The notes under the pieces: model-generated
Databases searched by the model: none
The model's input: the letters and a program-made list of their open reading frames with translations, nothing else
Told to the model about the DNA's origin: nothing
Assembly (NCBI RefSeq): GCF_963576615.1
Contig: NC_088711.1
Location: 40,482,621 to 40,546,620 of the forward strand
Length of the DNA stretch: 64,000 bases
Origin: Watersipora subatra
Lineage: Eukaryota > Bryozoa > Gymnolaemata > Cheilostomatida > Watersiporidae
Direction of reading: 5' to 3'
In this document: piece after piece, positions 1 to 14,100 of the stretch
How the letters are laid out: every line of letters starts with the position of its first letter
How positions within the stretch are numbered: position 1 is the first letter of the stretch
Position numbers and translations under genes: made by a program

Positions 1-245
1 CAACCCTAAAACAATGTGTTACTTTATCAAGTATATCGTATAAAATAATCAGCAATGAGCTAACAATAAATAGTTGTTTGTAATGAAAAGAAAAAGAAAT
101 AATATATAAAATATTTTATTACCTTATTAATTAGAATTTGGTGTACTGAAGATTATTATAGCTCTATTTACAATATAAATCACTTTTTAGCAAAAACAAC
201 CGATATTATATTATACTTTTTCATTAAATACAGAATATAACATTG

Positions 246-398
246 TTAGCGATGAGTTAACGATGTGTAGTTATTTGTAATAAAGACACGGGTGTTGTGT
301 ATATATTCAAATCGAACAAATCCTGCACCACCATAGAAAGTAGCTTTTGTCTTGTGGAGAACAATGCAGAGAATAACAAGGATTACCAAGAACTTCAT
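246..398 (-). CDS. Candidate small secreted peptide (50 aa)
   Basis: The reading frame from the ATG at 398 gives a 50-residue product starting MKFLVILVILCIVL, a strong hydrophobic signal-peptide core, followed by a short tail beginning ATFYGGAGFVRFEY. The order (signal peptide, aromatic/Gly-Gly stretch, basic-aromatic stretch) resembles exon 1 of the secreted peptide gene at 7821, where YFGGYSRFNRY follows the signal peptide. The two could be diverged paralogues. An upstream in-frame ATG at 446 would bury the signal sequence, so the start at 398 is preferred. No splice partner or transcript evidence is visible, and short signal-like ORFs arise by chance in AT-rich DNA. Function unknown. Confidence 0.3.
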   Translation of the reverse strand: MKFLVILVILCIVLHKTKATFYGGAGFVRFEYIHNTRVFITNNYTSLTHR

Positions 399-1358
399 GT
401 TGATTGTAAGACGTATTGAAAGTAGACCTAAATTATGAAAAAGCAATAAAAATAAGAAATAGGGAACCTAATTCTCTACTTCTACTGTACAGATTTATCA
501 TAAACTTTTTAACCAAGTAAGCAACAGAGAAGAAAGCAGCATTAAAGATAAGGCTTGTCAACTCGCCAGTTTTCTAACTCTGAAATACAGTTAATAAAAC
601 TAGAGACTCTCACTCTAGTTTTCCATTTTATAGTAACTTCTAGTAAACAATAAATCTTGCTAAATATGTTAAATTAGGAAAGTATGTGCTCATTTTTCAA
701 ATATTTTTCCAAGATGAATACTGTGTCTCATCCCCCTAATGATTAACAAATTAATCTAAACCAATATAATTTCCTGTTGATGGATGGCAACCAAAGCTAA
801 ATAATGAGTTGCAAATTGTAACACTGGAATACCAGAGTCTAGGTTAAAAAGTCTGGGTGGAATGAATTTAACTTCATTTCATAGAGGAAGCAAATAAATA
901 AAAAATATCAGATTAAACAGGGTGTTCTGAAATAAATGTATATGTATAACCAATTTAGCCAAATGTAGAAACCATTAACGTCAGGCATCTCAAACAGAGT
1001 TGATTTCCCATGGACTTTTCAATAATGCACATTGAATTAGTGATTGGAAGACTTGAGTAGTTTTTACAATGTGCCAATTTACCAATAATACAGTAACTTT
1101 ACATACAAAGCTTTACCATATACAAGTTAATCAAGTACTTGACAATAGGACATCTTACTGCTCTTGCCTCGAAGAGCTGGACACACAGACAACTTTAATA
1201 AAGGGTCATAACAACTCCATTTTTTTCATTTAGAAAAAGCTTGAATAGGTGTAAATTTTATTATCACAGGTCAATGCTGTTCAAAGCAAATTATGTCATG
1301 AAACAAAATATTAAAAAATGGCAAAGTAAAATCATTCGTATCAGAAGAAACAATTCTT

Positions 1359-1574
1359 TCAGCATAACAAGGTTCTAGAATGTGAATTGGCAAAATGCTG
1401 GTGTCTTGTATAAGATGTAGAGGTTTTTCTTGAGAAGTAGGTATGTAATGGATGGTCAGACAGATTAGAGATACGATTTGAGTATTTTAAACAGTAACTA
1501 TCTAAAAACATATGCAGCTCTTCAGCATTAAGTGTATTTAGAAGACGGTCATAACTGTACATATCAAGTAACAT
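1359..1574 (-). pseudogene. Coding-like fragment duplicated at 31.5 kb
   Basis: A 71-codon minus-strand frame containing LLDMYSYDRLL, NRISNLSDHPLHTYF and a C-terminal stop. A second copy at 31500-31710 carries the same frame in decayed form (LLDMDNYDQSLNAL, DRISNLSDHLLNSYF) with a stop. Conservation at the peptide level between two loci 30 kb apart suggests both descend from a translated sequence, either a repeat-borne ORF or a duplicated gene exon. I do not recognise the family. Confidence 0.3.
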
Positions 1575-1624
1575 AACTCTAAAACATAATTTTTTTAAAG
1601 TGTTTCAATCAGGCTATAAGCTAC

Positions 1625-2501
1625 GATTGACTTGCAACAAAATCCACATTACAGTTACTTGGTATCAAAAGATTCACCATGTTTTACTCTGTTGTGTTGT
1701 AAGTGCCAAATATGTAGGAATGTGAAAACAAGCTCTTAAAAACAAAAAACAAACAGTTAATCGCAGCCACACGAGACCGCCGTAGTTTGGATTCTCTTTC
1801 CAAAACGGCTCAAATGGGACGTAGTTGTGGTAGATGGTTTCTGTTTACACTTTCATGCAACCTCATTCGTCAAAATATCTTCATAAATATACTTCACACC
1901 TTCAATAAAACCATGTCTATTGTTCTTACGCGTCTGTTTTGTCGTCTTTGTAATTTTGTCACTTTTAGCACTGATATCTTATAACTTACCAGAAAAATTC
2001 GTTTAGTTTTTTAACCTTAGCTCGAAGAAGTACATATCATTGTCTGAAAATCATGACGAACCTGTTGGTCACATGTGATAATCAAAAAGTGCTGCAAAAA
2101 TTATTTGTGAAGTATTGGGTCACATGATCAGATTACGACTTGATGATTAAATCAAGCCGAAACAAAACTGTAAAGTAGCGAGCATTTATATTTGATACGG
2201 GGTCTTCAGTAAAACCCGAAGTGTTTGTCATAAACTAGTATACTATGATAAGTTTATACTGAGCTTTTTATTGGCTTTTCAATTTACATGAGAACATCAC
2301 ATGACAAGACAATAACCAAATGTAATGACGACGTCAGAGAAATAGACAGATTCAAATCTTCGGCGGCTTTTTGTTATGGAGATTTTAAGAGCTTGTAATC
2401 ACATTTCCACATAATTGGCACCTACAACACAACAAAGTAAAACATGGTAAATCTTTTGATACCAAAGAACTGTAATGTGAATTTTGTTGCAAGTCAACCT
2501 T
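1625..2501. mobile_element. Non-autonomous TIR DNA element, copy 1 (877 bp)
   Basis: The ends are inverted repeats of roughly 170 bp: the left begins GATTGACTTGCAACAAAAT and the right ends with its complement, TTGCAAGTCAACC. The segment is flanked by the 8-bp direct repeat TAAGCTAC (1617-1624 and 2502-2509), which suits a hAT-type target duplication. A second copy of nearly equal length and the same orientation lies at 44766-45642. No transposase is encoded, so this is a MITE-type element; the 65-codon frame inside it at 1787-1984 is not retained as a gene. Confidence 0.7.
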
Positions 2502-2509
2502 TAAGCTAC

Positions 2510-5267
2510 CTTTAACTGATTTGGTCGGCAGCAGTAACAACCACAGCTTTATAAACAACCTAACATTTGCTAAAACATCATCAGCACTACAGAAATATGA
2601 AACGTGTAAACCTTAATTCAGCATTCTGAAACTCCTGTCACAGTCACAAAGTCTAGATGCAGAGGCTGTACCCTCAGCAGCTTTTAGATTTGCTAACTTT
2701 AGAGTATTTGTAAAAGTATTAGTTGTATAAATTTATCATATCAACCTAAGCAAAAATACGACATCTCCTTTATTAATTAAGATGAGCTGACCTTGTGGCA
2801 AAAACGTTGGTTCTCAATGAAAATATTTTAGCATTCATTCAGAGTTCCTTCTGTTTTTCAGCAAACAGCTGTTTTAGGTACATAGAAACAAAAGTTGTTG
2901 ATGTGAGTACTCATAAATTTGGAATTGCCTTCCACAATGAGCTTTCAATAATATGCAGGTAACCCAGTAGTCTCTCTATTGAGTAGATAATGGCTCATAG
3001 AAAAATATATTAAAAATAGTAGGTTATAACAGACTGCAAGTATTAGCAAAGTCCAAAAGTTTCAAGTTATAGTTTTTATCTTACCGAGACATTCATGACT
3101 TGGCTATCATGTTTGTTCAGTAATATTAATGTGGCAATAGCTTTTATAACTTTTATAAAATTTGGGCTGATGGTTTTTAAAAAAGAGGTGTTTTTGAAAT
3201 CTTAACTCCATGTGTGGCTGTGGCAGTTTCTGTTGGTTATGAATAAAAATGGATGTGTCAAAGAGCGTTTTGTTAATACGCAAGAGTTTTTTTAGATCTA
3301 TCTGAAAGCTTGCACTAATCCTTGTATTACCATTTAGCTCCTATTGGTTCACCACTCTAGATGTAATGGTGTGTTTGAACTGATTAGAAGAACACAGTGA
3401 TTTGATATAGTAAGTTTTGAAGTTATTATATCTTTACTGCGACGTTTTTTACCCGTAGTTTGAACTGCACCAAGCTCCTCAGCTGATACTTAACTCCGTA
3501 TGTATTGACTATAAAAATTTGTTGCATTGTCTGACAACATACCATTGCATCCAAGCTGACTTATTTAACTTTTTGACATAAGCTAAAGAAAGGCGATGTT
3601 TGCTAAAAGTGTGCAGATTTTTATCAGCTGTTTGTTCATTTTCTATTAATGCTCTTCGCCACCCATTTAGCTTGACGTGATAATGAGACTTCTTGTCTTT
3701 TTTATTGTTCTACGGTAGCTGCTTCAGGTGAAATTACTTCTGAACAATTGCTCTTTGATAATTGCCCTTGAAATAACTACGCCCATGAAACAACTGCCTT
3801 TTCCTTAAATAACAAGTTTAATTAATGATACCTCTGATGTACCAACCAAAAAACATCATGATTGGAATTCAAGATTGGCAAGCTTTGAAAAAGATGTTGA
3901 AGACAAGTATGTGATAGACATTTTGAGACATATAGAGTAAAACTTCAAATTCTATAGTAATTAATGATACTATTTTAATTGATGCTATAAATTTTAGAGC
4001 AACCATTTAAGTTTTAACATTAAGTTAGTGAGCATTCTATTGTGCTGAAAGACTGTTTTGCATAAATTTATTAAATAAAACAGGTATTTCTGTACTTTAC
4101 CTCATTTACTTAATAGAGGGGTTGTTATACAGGAGAAACATTTTCTATAGAAGCTGTTGTAATATGAAGGCAATTGTCTTGGTACAGTTGTTTTTGGGCA
4201 TTTGTCTACGGTAAAATTGTAGCAGAAGCAGTTGTTCCAATGTTTTCTCTCATGAATAGATCAGATGAAAAGATTTGGAGTAAATAAGTAAGTTTATAAT
4301 TTCATAAACTTAGTAGTAAGTTGATTTTCCAGTCTAGCAAATGCTTTAAGTATCTGGTTATTGTTACAAATAGATTACACCTTGTCGCCATCTATAATGA
4401 GCTCTCCACACCTTGTCACTTTACTAAAGCCAATTGGTTTTGTCAGATTCTTTTGGTTAAAGTAGAATATTGATTGAAACTCTATTTGTATTTAATGAAG
4501 AGTGAAGTGGTTGAAGTGCTCAAGTCAATCCTAATAGGAAGCAATCAATCGCTGTGAGAAAATTGACTGACCGATCATGATACATGCATCTGACAGAGTT
4601 TACCATTAATTCTAGAGCCTTCTAGCTTATTGCACAACCAGAATCTTATTGACAATCTGTCACTTGTCTCCGTTACTCTGGGCGAGTCTGTATTCCCAGC
4701 TAATAAAGCAGTCTAACAGGCTATGAGGTAGAGGCAACTTGCAGGCTGTTACACCCTAACTTATGTGCATATATATCTCTTCATTATTTGCCATTGTCTT
4801 CAGTCCAAGTCTAAGTGTCACTACCAGCAATATAACAGTGAGTCTCACAATATACTTATTATTCTGAAAAATTGTCTAAAAGTATCTTGATTTACTGTTG
4901 TTTGAACTATTTGTAGCACTAATTGAACTATAGACTTTTGGCAGAAGTTTTTTTCTAGTGATGCCAGTTGTAGCATAGCTGATAGAAATACTTGCATTCC
5001 ATACATAAAGTTTTATTTGTTGAGAATTCCTTGCATTAGTAGAAGAAGAAGTATTAAAAGAGTTGCTAGCAAACAAAAGTGTGAAAAGTATAACTTTTTA
5101 TAAATGCTTGAATGGTTATGGCTGAATTGTTACTTTGTTTTTACATCTGAACTGTAAGTTCCCTTTGTTATTGTTTCTTACTAAAACTTGTGTTGCAGGA
5201 ACTATATAAGTTTGGACTTTTTGAGTCATTCAAATTGTTGATCATTTTTCCAATCCAAATTTGCAAA
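2510..5267. other. Non-coding interval, no gene recognised
   Basis: AT-rich sequence with frequent stops in all frames. I see no conserved domain, no splice-compatible exon series and no strong repeat. A 66-codon minus frame at 4876-5076 is Ser/Asn-rich and unsupported. Confidence 0.5.
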
Positions 5268-5269
5268 TA

Positions 5270-5998
5270 CAGTCATACCTCGGCTTCCAAATCTTTCTGT
5301 TATCGATTAAATCAGACTTTGAGCAGAAAACCTGAGATTTTCATGCCACCAACTTAAAGCAAAATTTTAGCTATTGACCAGACCAAAAAAACGTAGCTTA
5401 CCTAGCTTTCAATAATTTACTATGCGTTTTTGTTTATGTTACGATTTGTACAAATAAAAAACAAGAAATGTTTTCACTGCACTTTTTCATTTCTCCTGAT
5501 CTTAAGATACAAAGGTTTGTTAGATCATAACTTTAACCTAGGCTAGTAATCTCTAATACCTTGTCCATGTTAACATTCCTAACAGTTAAACATTTATGTT
5601 TTTCTCGCATGATATCAGGTAGGATCATTTTGTTAAAATAAGTCACATTATAATTTTACGCATTTTCTTCATCATCTACAGTAAATTAGAAGCTGATCAA
5701 AAAAGGCTGAGCATGAGTTGCTACAGATGCAGTAGTGCAGTATATTTCTACACCTAGTATAGTCTTTTCATGAGACGATTATCGTATTTTACACGTTACC
5801 AGCTCTCTTATTACGTCTGCTCACAGTTTATAGACTAACATATTGAAAACTGCTATAAGAAATTTGTTTTTTGGATTTGGGACTGAATAAAATTATTTAC
5901 ATTAATTATAACAGAAAAAACAGGTTTTGACATCAAACAAATTAACTGTTGAACAGCTTTTTCAAACATATTTTGGTTGCAAATCCGAAGTTTGACTA
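5270..5998. mobile_element. TA-flanked TIR element (pogo/mariner-like MITE)
   Basis: The left end reads CAGTCATACCTCGGCTTCC after a TA. The right end reads GAAGTTTGACTA followed by TA, and its complement (TAGTCAAACTTCGGATTTGC) matches the left end imperfectly. A TA duplication and CAGT-type termini are typical of Tc1/mariner/pogo non-autonomous elements. The interior is AT-rich and has no coding potential. Confidence 0.5.
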
Positions 5999-7820
5999 TA
6001 ATGTAATGGTGATTTCTGGCAGCAGTAACAGCAACAATACTGTAGAAGCACCTATTTCACTAGTCAGGCCATAGAATATCTGCTGTTCAGCTACGGTAAG
6101 ACATGATTAAGCACTCAAATGTGACCAACAAATTCAGTTTACACAGGTTCTCTTGGAAGCGCCTTCTTGTAGGCAAATATTAAAAAATAGACAACAAAAA
6201 CTGGCACGGTACAGATAGTTATAAAATCAATTTGTAAGATGTGATTTTTGTAGCTGTAACATATGTCAATATAATTCAACATCGATAAGACAATGACAGC
6301 GAAGAATTAGGAGCACCAGAAAAAGTAACAGTTAGTAGCCACTTGTACGCCAGTCAAGAGAGACAAAGTCTTTACGAATGAATAAACAAAGTATAAAAAT
6401 AAAAATCTGTCTTTTTTGATATTGATCAATTACCCAATCAATAATTACAATCAAGCGTGGATGGTTATCAAAAGTTATCATTGTTAGCTCTTCTGGTGTT
6501 TTTTTTTGTTTACAAGCAATATTTTGGCAATGATGAATTTTGAAATGTAAACTTTTTACAAAAACTGTAAACCAAAATAACACTTGAACATAGACTTTTT
6601 ACAACTATTTTTAAATATTTTTTCCTTAGTTTATCATAGCACTCAAACAAGGAAAAAGACAAAAAACCCGTTTCGGGCTGCTTAGAATGAAGCATAACAT
6701 TGCTGAATAATGAAAATGTAACAAGAGTCCAAATAAATTTGAAAAATAGCTCAGTTGATAGGCATAAAAAGAATGTCGTAAAGAAAAATGCTAAGTGGGC
6801 ATCAATCAGAGGAGACAATTACAAACATTGTTTGTTCAATTTTTTTTCATGGGATAAGCAAGGTCATTTTAGCCAATGTTTTAAGCACCCATTAGTGATC
6901 GAAATTATGGGCCGCTTAAAGTAAACATGTTATTTGTTATTAATTAATAGTTTGTTAAGTATTTATTCATAACATTAGCAATATTTACATAAATGAAAAG
7001 CCAAGGATGTTTTACACATGCATATTATTAAATATCAAGTGAAATCTTTGTTTTTAGTATGTTTTTCATGTAACATAAGAGTATTTGCAAATTATAACAA
7101 AAATCCAAGATATACTAATTTTATATTTCAGGTATGAAATGCTTTTTAAATATATGTAGACATGTATATATATAAAATAAAATTGGTGTGTATGAAATAA
7201 TAAAAACATTTTAATATGTAGCTGGCCTGCACTTTAGTGTATATAAGATGGAAGCATGGGTATGTGATAAGATGAAATGGGTGCTTAGTAAACAGATTGC
7301 AGTTCTTGAGAATACCTTCAGTAGGAGAGTGGTTGCAAAATTGCTTCTTACATTTACATAGTATGTAAGGTTTAAGATCATGAAAAAACGGGTTTGTGCC
7401 ATATATAACAAAGAGCGCAAAAAGTTTTTAAGCTAACTCATAATTACCCTTACCATTGTAGTGCTAACTTGTCTGTTCACTGGCACGCTGTGGAATTGTA
7501 CAGTTCTTTATAGAACTTTCTAGTTATTACATCATTTCCTTTACCCTTAGTTTTACATAATTGACATGGCAGTTTTTTAGCACGAGTACTATCTAGTTCA
7601 CAGAGCAGTTTCTCTACCACTGTTAAATAAAGTTATTTTTGTAATTGTTCTATTGATGTACAAGTCTGGTTTTAAATGATGGAAACTGCATAACTTACCA
7701 TGCAAAAAAATGAATCCAAACTTTCTTCAATTAATTTGCGCCACATGTACACAGCTGAACACTCCTAAATACTCACTGTTATTTAGGTGAAAACAGAAGT
7801 CTACTTACAAAGGCCATGAA
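5999..7820. other. Non-coding interval upstream of the secreted peptide gene
   Basis: Overlapping short ORFs occur on both strands at 6332-6924 and at 7211-7420, but none shows a family motif or a signal peptide, and their mutual overlap argues against coding. The stretch just upstream of 7821 should hold the promoter and 5' UTR of the peptide gene; no clear TATA box was identified. Confidence 0.4.
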
Positions 7821-10800
7821 ATGAAGGTGTTACTCATTATTTGTGTTCTTTCTCTGGCTACTCATTTGGCCGCTGCCTACCAATCTTCATACAATTATTT
7901 TGGAGGCTACAGTCGATTCAACCGATACAGACCTCACAGACGATCAAAGTAGGTAGCTATTAATTACCTCTTGTCATAGCATTCAGGCTTCATGTAGTGC
8001 AGAAACCTTGTTAATTATTTTTCAAGTTAAATACTGTATTTCAGCTAATATCATCTAATAGTAACAATGATGGAATCAATAAGTTGGGGCTAATAACACA
8101 TTCTCACAAATATTTTTATCTTTGGTGTTTGCTGACTGAGTGTTAAAAAAAAATAACATAACTGCAAACAGTCTTTCGCAATCTAAAGATAGTATTTATA
8201 ATTATTTCCTGTTTGGGTTGATGATGTTCACCCCATTAGTCAGCTGATGGAGGAATGCCAGTACTCAATGTTATGTGCTGACTCTCAAACTCTCATCAAC
8301 TGATTATCATTTTGTTATGGATTAAGGAATATTGTAGTAGCAGTTATCTATTTTATTTCCTTTGCAACATTTATTTTATACTAAAACAGAAATGGAAATA
8401 GCTCTACAATTGCACCGATCTGGGATAAGTCATTTGCAAAAGCATTGTACTCCGTAGAGCTCAGATAAGTATATTGATATCATGCAAGCTGTCAGTTGAT
8501 TAACTTTTAAAAACGTTTTATCTATAAAGCTAACCTGTTCAAGGCTGTCAAGCTTAAGCCAGGCAGAGTAAGAAAAGCAGCTCATCAATTTTATTAGTAG
8601 TAGCATAACCATTGTCTTCTGACAGATGAGCAGCTCTGGAGAATTCAGAGATATTTAGAAACAGTCACTGAGCACAGATATTAAGTCATAATACCAACAA
8701 TGCAATCTCAGTTCACAGAGTGTATTTATAGAACATCATTACTAGGACTACAAGGTAGCGTTTTATTTAAATAATTGGAAACTAAGCACATGCATTTCTG
8801 TATAATATTAGTGCTGAGGTGTTACAGTCACAATTAAAACTTAAGACTGATTAAGGAACTTTTGTTTCCACTGCGCAACGAGGAGAGATTTCAAATTAAA
8901 AATGTTTCTTTAGTAAGACAAAAATTAAAGCGAGTACAAATACTTTAATCAACTGATATGCTGAACTCCGTCATTGGCTTTTGTTACTGAAATGTGTATA
9001 AAATGTAAAATTAAAGTTTCCTATTTTTTTAAACTAACTGATAATATGATTTCCTGTTTGTTCAGCACTGGTGGTAGCCTTTAGTAATGCATGCCCCTTT
9101 TATCTCTACTGCCATTTAAATTAAGGCAGATATTTTAAAATAAAAATAACATAATTTATTAAATCATTTTTATCGTTCAGCTATTTTCTGCCTACAACAT
9201 TTGCTTATTCATAACAAATTACAGAACACAGATGGTTTGCCTCACTAAATGTTTTGTGTCTTATTGTTTAATACCAGCAAATTTTTCTCAAAAAACCGTG
9301 CTATTTAGTGTGTACATGTGTGCCAGACATTATTTACTACTCAGAAGTGTTTAAGCAATGCTCCTTTTCACATATAAACAATTAAACAGTCTAACAAAAT
9401 TAACCATAGCCTTTCACAACTGAATAAAATTTTGGCATATTAATTATTTTAACAACGGAAGCGTAACAATGGTAACCTAGCAATATGCATGTAAAGGGAT
9501 GTTTTTATTTAGCTTTGTGTGCTATGCTGTTATTCTTCTATTTTTAGCCTTGGCTACAGACAAAGCAACAGGTACAGCCAGAACCACAGGTCAAATCGCC
9601 ATAATCGATACAACAGATTTGGGCGTTTTAGGTAAGTAATACATAATTTATTTAACCCTAAATACTTTAGAGAAGTTTAGCTGACATCACATGACAGCAG
9701 TATTAGAGCTTAAAAAATTCAATGTTTGAATCGGTTAGAAGATTAAAATTGAAAAGATTAAAACAATTCTGTCAAGTTGTTCAAACAAATTTCATCGAGC
9801 TCTCTGAAATTTAGTTGATTTCTATAGAATTTTAGTCGTCTCCTTTTTTGAGAATGACTCAATTTGTTGGTGCAAATATGATCACAACTGTGCATAAAGT
9901 GTTCGGCATTAATTAGGGACATCCAATAATTATTATCACTGCACACACTGATAAGAACCATCTCAGAACCATTGTGATAAGCTGTGTTGATGGTTCAAAT
10001 GTCATCAAAAATGTCTATGTAGCACTACTACTAACAGTCATTAGTTTAGAGAAACTGATCAACTTTTCAAAAGGATTGAACAGTTTTGTGTGAAAACTTC
10101 TACAAGTTCCATCAAACCTTATACAAGTTTAGTAAATCTCTGATTATTTCAACTTAAGAAGCTTATTGCATAATAGCTACATACATTTTTTATTGCCATG
10201 TTATGACAAAGCTTATTTGTGCCAGCAGAAGCTTTGACTTTAAAAAAACTACATCTGAGTATCATCGAGTTTTCACCAGAAATATATCTTAAATGATTTT
10301 TTTCCACTATGAAATACATACATGTATGCAAAAAATCTCAAAATATATAAAATAACATGACTCAATATTTTACTTGAAGTTTTTTTAAACTTTAAAGTTT
10401 TTTTGAAAATTTATGATAGATATCATTTTAGCTTTTCTTGGAACTCACATTTCAAGTTGCGAGCATCTCAGATGACCTCATTACCAGTTTATGAAACTAT
10501 TTAATGTCAGATTATATTATTGTCATAGTAGGTCTTATAAACAAGTGCGCTTGTCAATCGCTGCTCTATAGTACATCTAGTTATCAACTTATAACTAGAG
10601 AATGTTGCAGTCAACAAACCAAAATGTCAAAAGCTAAAATGTTATAGAAATGCAAAAACATTTATTAGTTTGATAAATGTTAAGTTAATGTTAAGACTTC
10701 AGTCTGGTGAACATACACTTTAGAACATTTTATAGAAACTAAACTGTTTTTCTCAGCCTAATAAATTAATATAAGCTAGCATAATAGCACCTTTGAACAA

Positions 10801-11185
10801 TTTTTTATTTCTCAATTGTGATTTTATTAGATAGCAATTCTAAACCTTTCTTATAAGTTACTAGCAGTAGGCCTGATGATGGTCGGAGTTTCTTTTAGTT
10901 TTAATCAAATAGCCAGCAGGTGGGTGTTCAAGAGGCTGGTTTTCAGGAACCAAATAGATTTTTGAAAACAAATATTTTAGCAACCTGGTGGAAGGCACAA
11001 GCATGAGTTTGGATAAAGTCAGGCAAAAACTGTGGAAGCATTTATACGCATTAACATACACATACACACAATGACGAAGTAGGATATACATGTATTACCA
11101 CAGATTGTTACAGAAGGTTTACCTAAATATAACTCTGCTTATGTTTAACAAAAATATAATATTTTATTTGTTTTGTAGTTACTGA
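7821..11185 (+). CDS. Secreted Arg/Asn/Tyr-rich peptide, 72 aa, three exons
   Basis: Exons 7821-7948, 9548-9631 and 11179-11185 join in phase to give 219 nt. The signal peptide is MKVLLIICVLSLATHLAAA. The mature part is short, strongly basic and rich in Arg, Asn and Tyr (YFGGYSRFNRYRPHRRS, then QSNRYSQNHRSNRHNRYNRF) and ends GRFSY before the stop. Splice sites: AAA|GTAGGT, tttttag|CC, TTTTAG|GTAAGT and ttgttttgtag|TT. An upstream ATG at 7816 is cut off by an immediate stop, so 7821 is the start. There are no cysteines after the signal, so it is not a disulfide-type antimicrobial peptide. The composition suits an extracellular matrix or cationic secreted peptide, but the function is unknown. 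The last coding exon is only 7 nt and is the weakest part of the model. Confidence 0.6.
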
Positions 11186-14100
11186 TTGTAAGTCAACATC
11201 AGTTCTGAGCCAGATGTCTCTAATAGAAGAATTCTGTACATTAATACGAGGCTGCCATATGGATACCATCGCATCAATTCTTATTTGAGTTTACATGGAA
11301 ATAGGGTTAACTCTTTCATTAGCTTTTGTATTTATTACTCTAAAGGCGGTATGCTTTCAGCAAACCTACATTAATATCAGACAGCCTGTTCAATCGATAT
11401 ACAATTGTGGATTTTGCTGGGTTTCTGATATGGATACCACATTTTAATTTTAATACTTCTCTTCGTTTATTTGTACGTTTTTGTGCATATCAACATCAAT
11501 ATTGGGAATATAAATTTGCAACCCTTTGCTTTTTATGTTTGTATGGATATATATATGCTCAAGTCATATGGATTGAAAAACTCTAGTGAAGATCAGAGTT
11601 CATTTTAAGTTCAACTTAGTAATACTATGTATGTAGAAATTAGCTCAAATAGAGCAGAGAAAAGAAGCTATCTACAACTTAGTTTAACTCAATTCAGACC
11701 AGTTTTTTAAAGGGGATATATATTATATATAATGTATATATACATGTATAATATATATGTATATCAAAATAGCCTATTAAAAGCGAAGTTCCAAAAAACT
11801 GCTGTCAAAGCTGTTTTACATCTGCATGTCTAAATTTCTTAAAGTAGTTTTCAACGGATTTGATAGAAGCAAATACTTTGGCAAACAGATGGAAAGTTTA
11901 GACACAAAAACTAACTATCTGAACTTTTAGTTATTCAGAATATTTGCTATCTTAAACTGTATGCTAATTTGAACTGCTGATATGTATTCAGCAATCTTCC
12001 TATAAATGACTCCCATTAGTTGCCATACTAGAAAGCGGTCATCTTGTTATTAACGTCCAATGAATAAAGTGGGGTTTTGCTGTGTGACACTAGATTGTAC
12101 AGTATATCATTGTGTGTTGTCAATCATCATCAGTGAGTCATTTGAATGAAAGGAAGCGCTATGCATATTAACTGATGGCATCTCTGGTCACTAATCTGCC
12201 ATTTCAAGGACCTGCTAGCAAATGCCAATCTGTTATGTAAATTGATGATAATTAATAGCTGGTGTCAAAATACTTAGTGTAGTTGCATAGAGCTGTTCAG
12301 ATCTTTAGGCTAAGCTATGCTTCGAGTACTCTAAATATAGTCAGAGGTGTAGCTATTATAGAATTATAAGCAATATATTTATTTATTTTGATACAATAAT
12401 ATGTTAATTCATATCTTAAAGAAATTTGAGTAGCAATTCGCTAAAAATGTACTGACAATTATTTCAAGTTTAGTTGATGCATTTCAAAGAGAAGCAATAA
12501 AAAAGGTATTTTTGAACAGGAATGACTTGTATATATTGTACAACTAAATACTAAAGTCAGAAACTAGGAATAACAGGTAATTTAATGAACAAGAATGATT
12601 TATATATGTGGTACAACCAAACTATCTATTGACTAGATACAAGTCAAAAGTTAGACATGATTACTCGTACATTGAGCAATATGTCATGTACAACTTAACA
12701 TTATGGTAAGCCAAAATAATTCAAACATAACTGTATTTATAATTAATGTAAATTTCAAACCATATTATTATTCCTTTTTTATAATATAATATGCTGAATA
12801 TTTTTCAGCATTGAGGCACAACATAATAGAGCAAGTGTGGTACCCACATAAAATAGATTTATTCTAATTGCTCTAAGACTCCCAGTAGTAAAAAAATTCT
12901 GGGGTTGAATGGTTGGAAGTCGTCTTCTCATAAATGTCCTGTACCAAGTAATATTTTATTCCAATATCCGAGCCTGTCTTTTCATTGCTGTTCACTGGTT
13001 TGAAAGAGCTAGTAAATACACTGGCAGGTCAAGTTTGTTGTTTCAATATTGAAGCTTCTCAATATACAATTTTCAGTTTTCCTTATTGGCGAGTGTCTGG
13101 TGCAGTACATGTACACAACAAAGCACTCTATACCATTTAGGTTAAGGAAAAGCCACCTAAAACAGTTGGATGCATGCTGACTTTGGTTGTGCAAAGCATT
13201 CCTTGATTAGTGATTTTCATTTTTGCATTTAAAATGTAAGGTGCTTCAGCAAAGTTCAATAACAAAACAGGGCTGCTGCTAGCAGCTGGTTCATAATTGT
13301 GCTTATTTTAGTTTTAGTAACATATTTTAGCTGAGTAAGTTACATAAACTATTATTGTCAAACAGTAAACTGTTGCTGATTGCATAAGACTTGTTGCTAC
13401 AGTTCAACCAGTCGTCATAGCAACCGCTGCTTTTGACAACCCTCATTTACTCTTCATCTTCAGTTGCAAAAAGATAAGCTGATATGACAGATCGGTTTCT
13501 TATTTTGAATAGGTGTTACGGTTTGTTTCTTGAAAAGGTTATTATTCATTTTATAATGACAAATAACTAAATTGGTATTGGTAGGCTGACAGACCAGCTT
13601 GACATTGTTTGAAAAAACCTATAATTGTAGTAAACACAACAGCTGCAAGTAAGAGTTGTCTCATATTGTTTATTGAACAGATAACTCTGACTTAGCAGAT
13701 ATGATAGGCACTCTCACTTTCAATGAACATTATACATATGTTCATTAAAATATTTACATGAAAAGCTAAGCTCAAGTTTATTATCATGATATTAAGTAAA
13801 GTAGCATTAATAAGCTATTCGTATGACATATGAGTTTAAATTATATCTAACAAGAAGTACCTAACATAATTATATGTTAAATTTTTTTTGTTTTGAACAG
13901 AGTTGACTTTCGATATAATGCAGCTATGCACTAATTTACTGATTTTATATTGTCTTTATAAGCTCTAACCGTGGTCATGATCAACTAAGTGAGAATGCAT
14001 GTTAACTATCTGATAACCAGATAAGTAGTATATATTCAATATTAGGTAACCTTCAGATCAATGATTCGTAGGTTTTAAAAATGAACTTAAACAAAATTTT

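Noticed and set aside
6332-6924. Overlapping ORFs on both strands
   Set aside because: They are mutually overlapping and AT-driven, with no domain, signal peptide or splice context.
10861-11091. 76-codon minus-strand ORF in intron 2 of the peptide gene
   Set aside because: Its C-terminal part looks protein-like, but there is no domain, paralogue or splice support.
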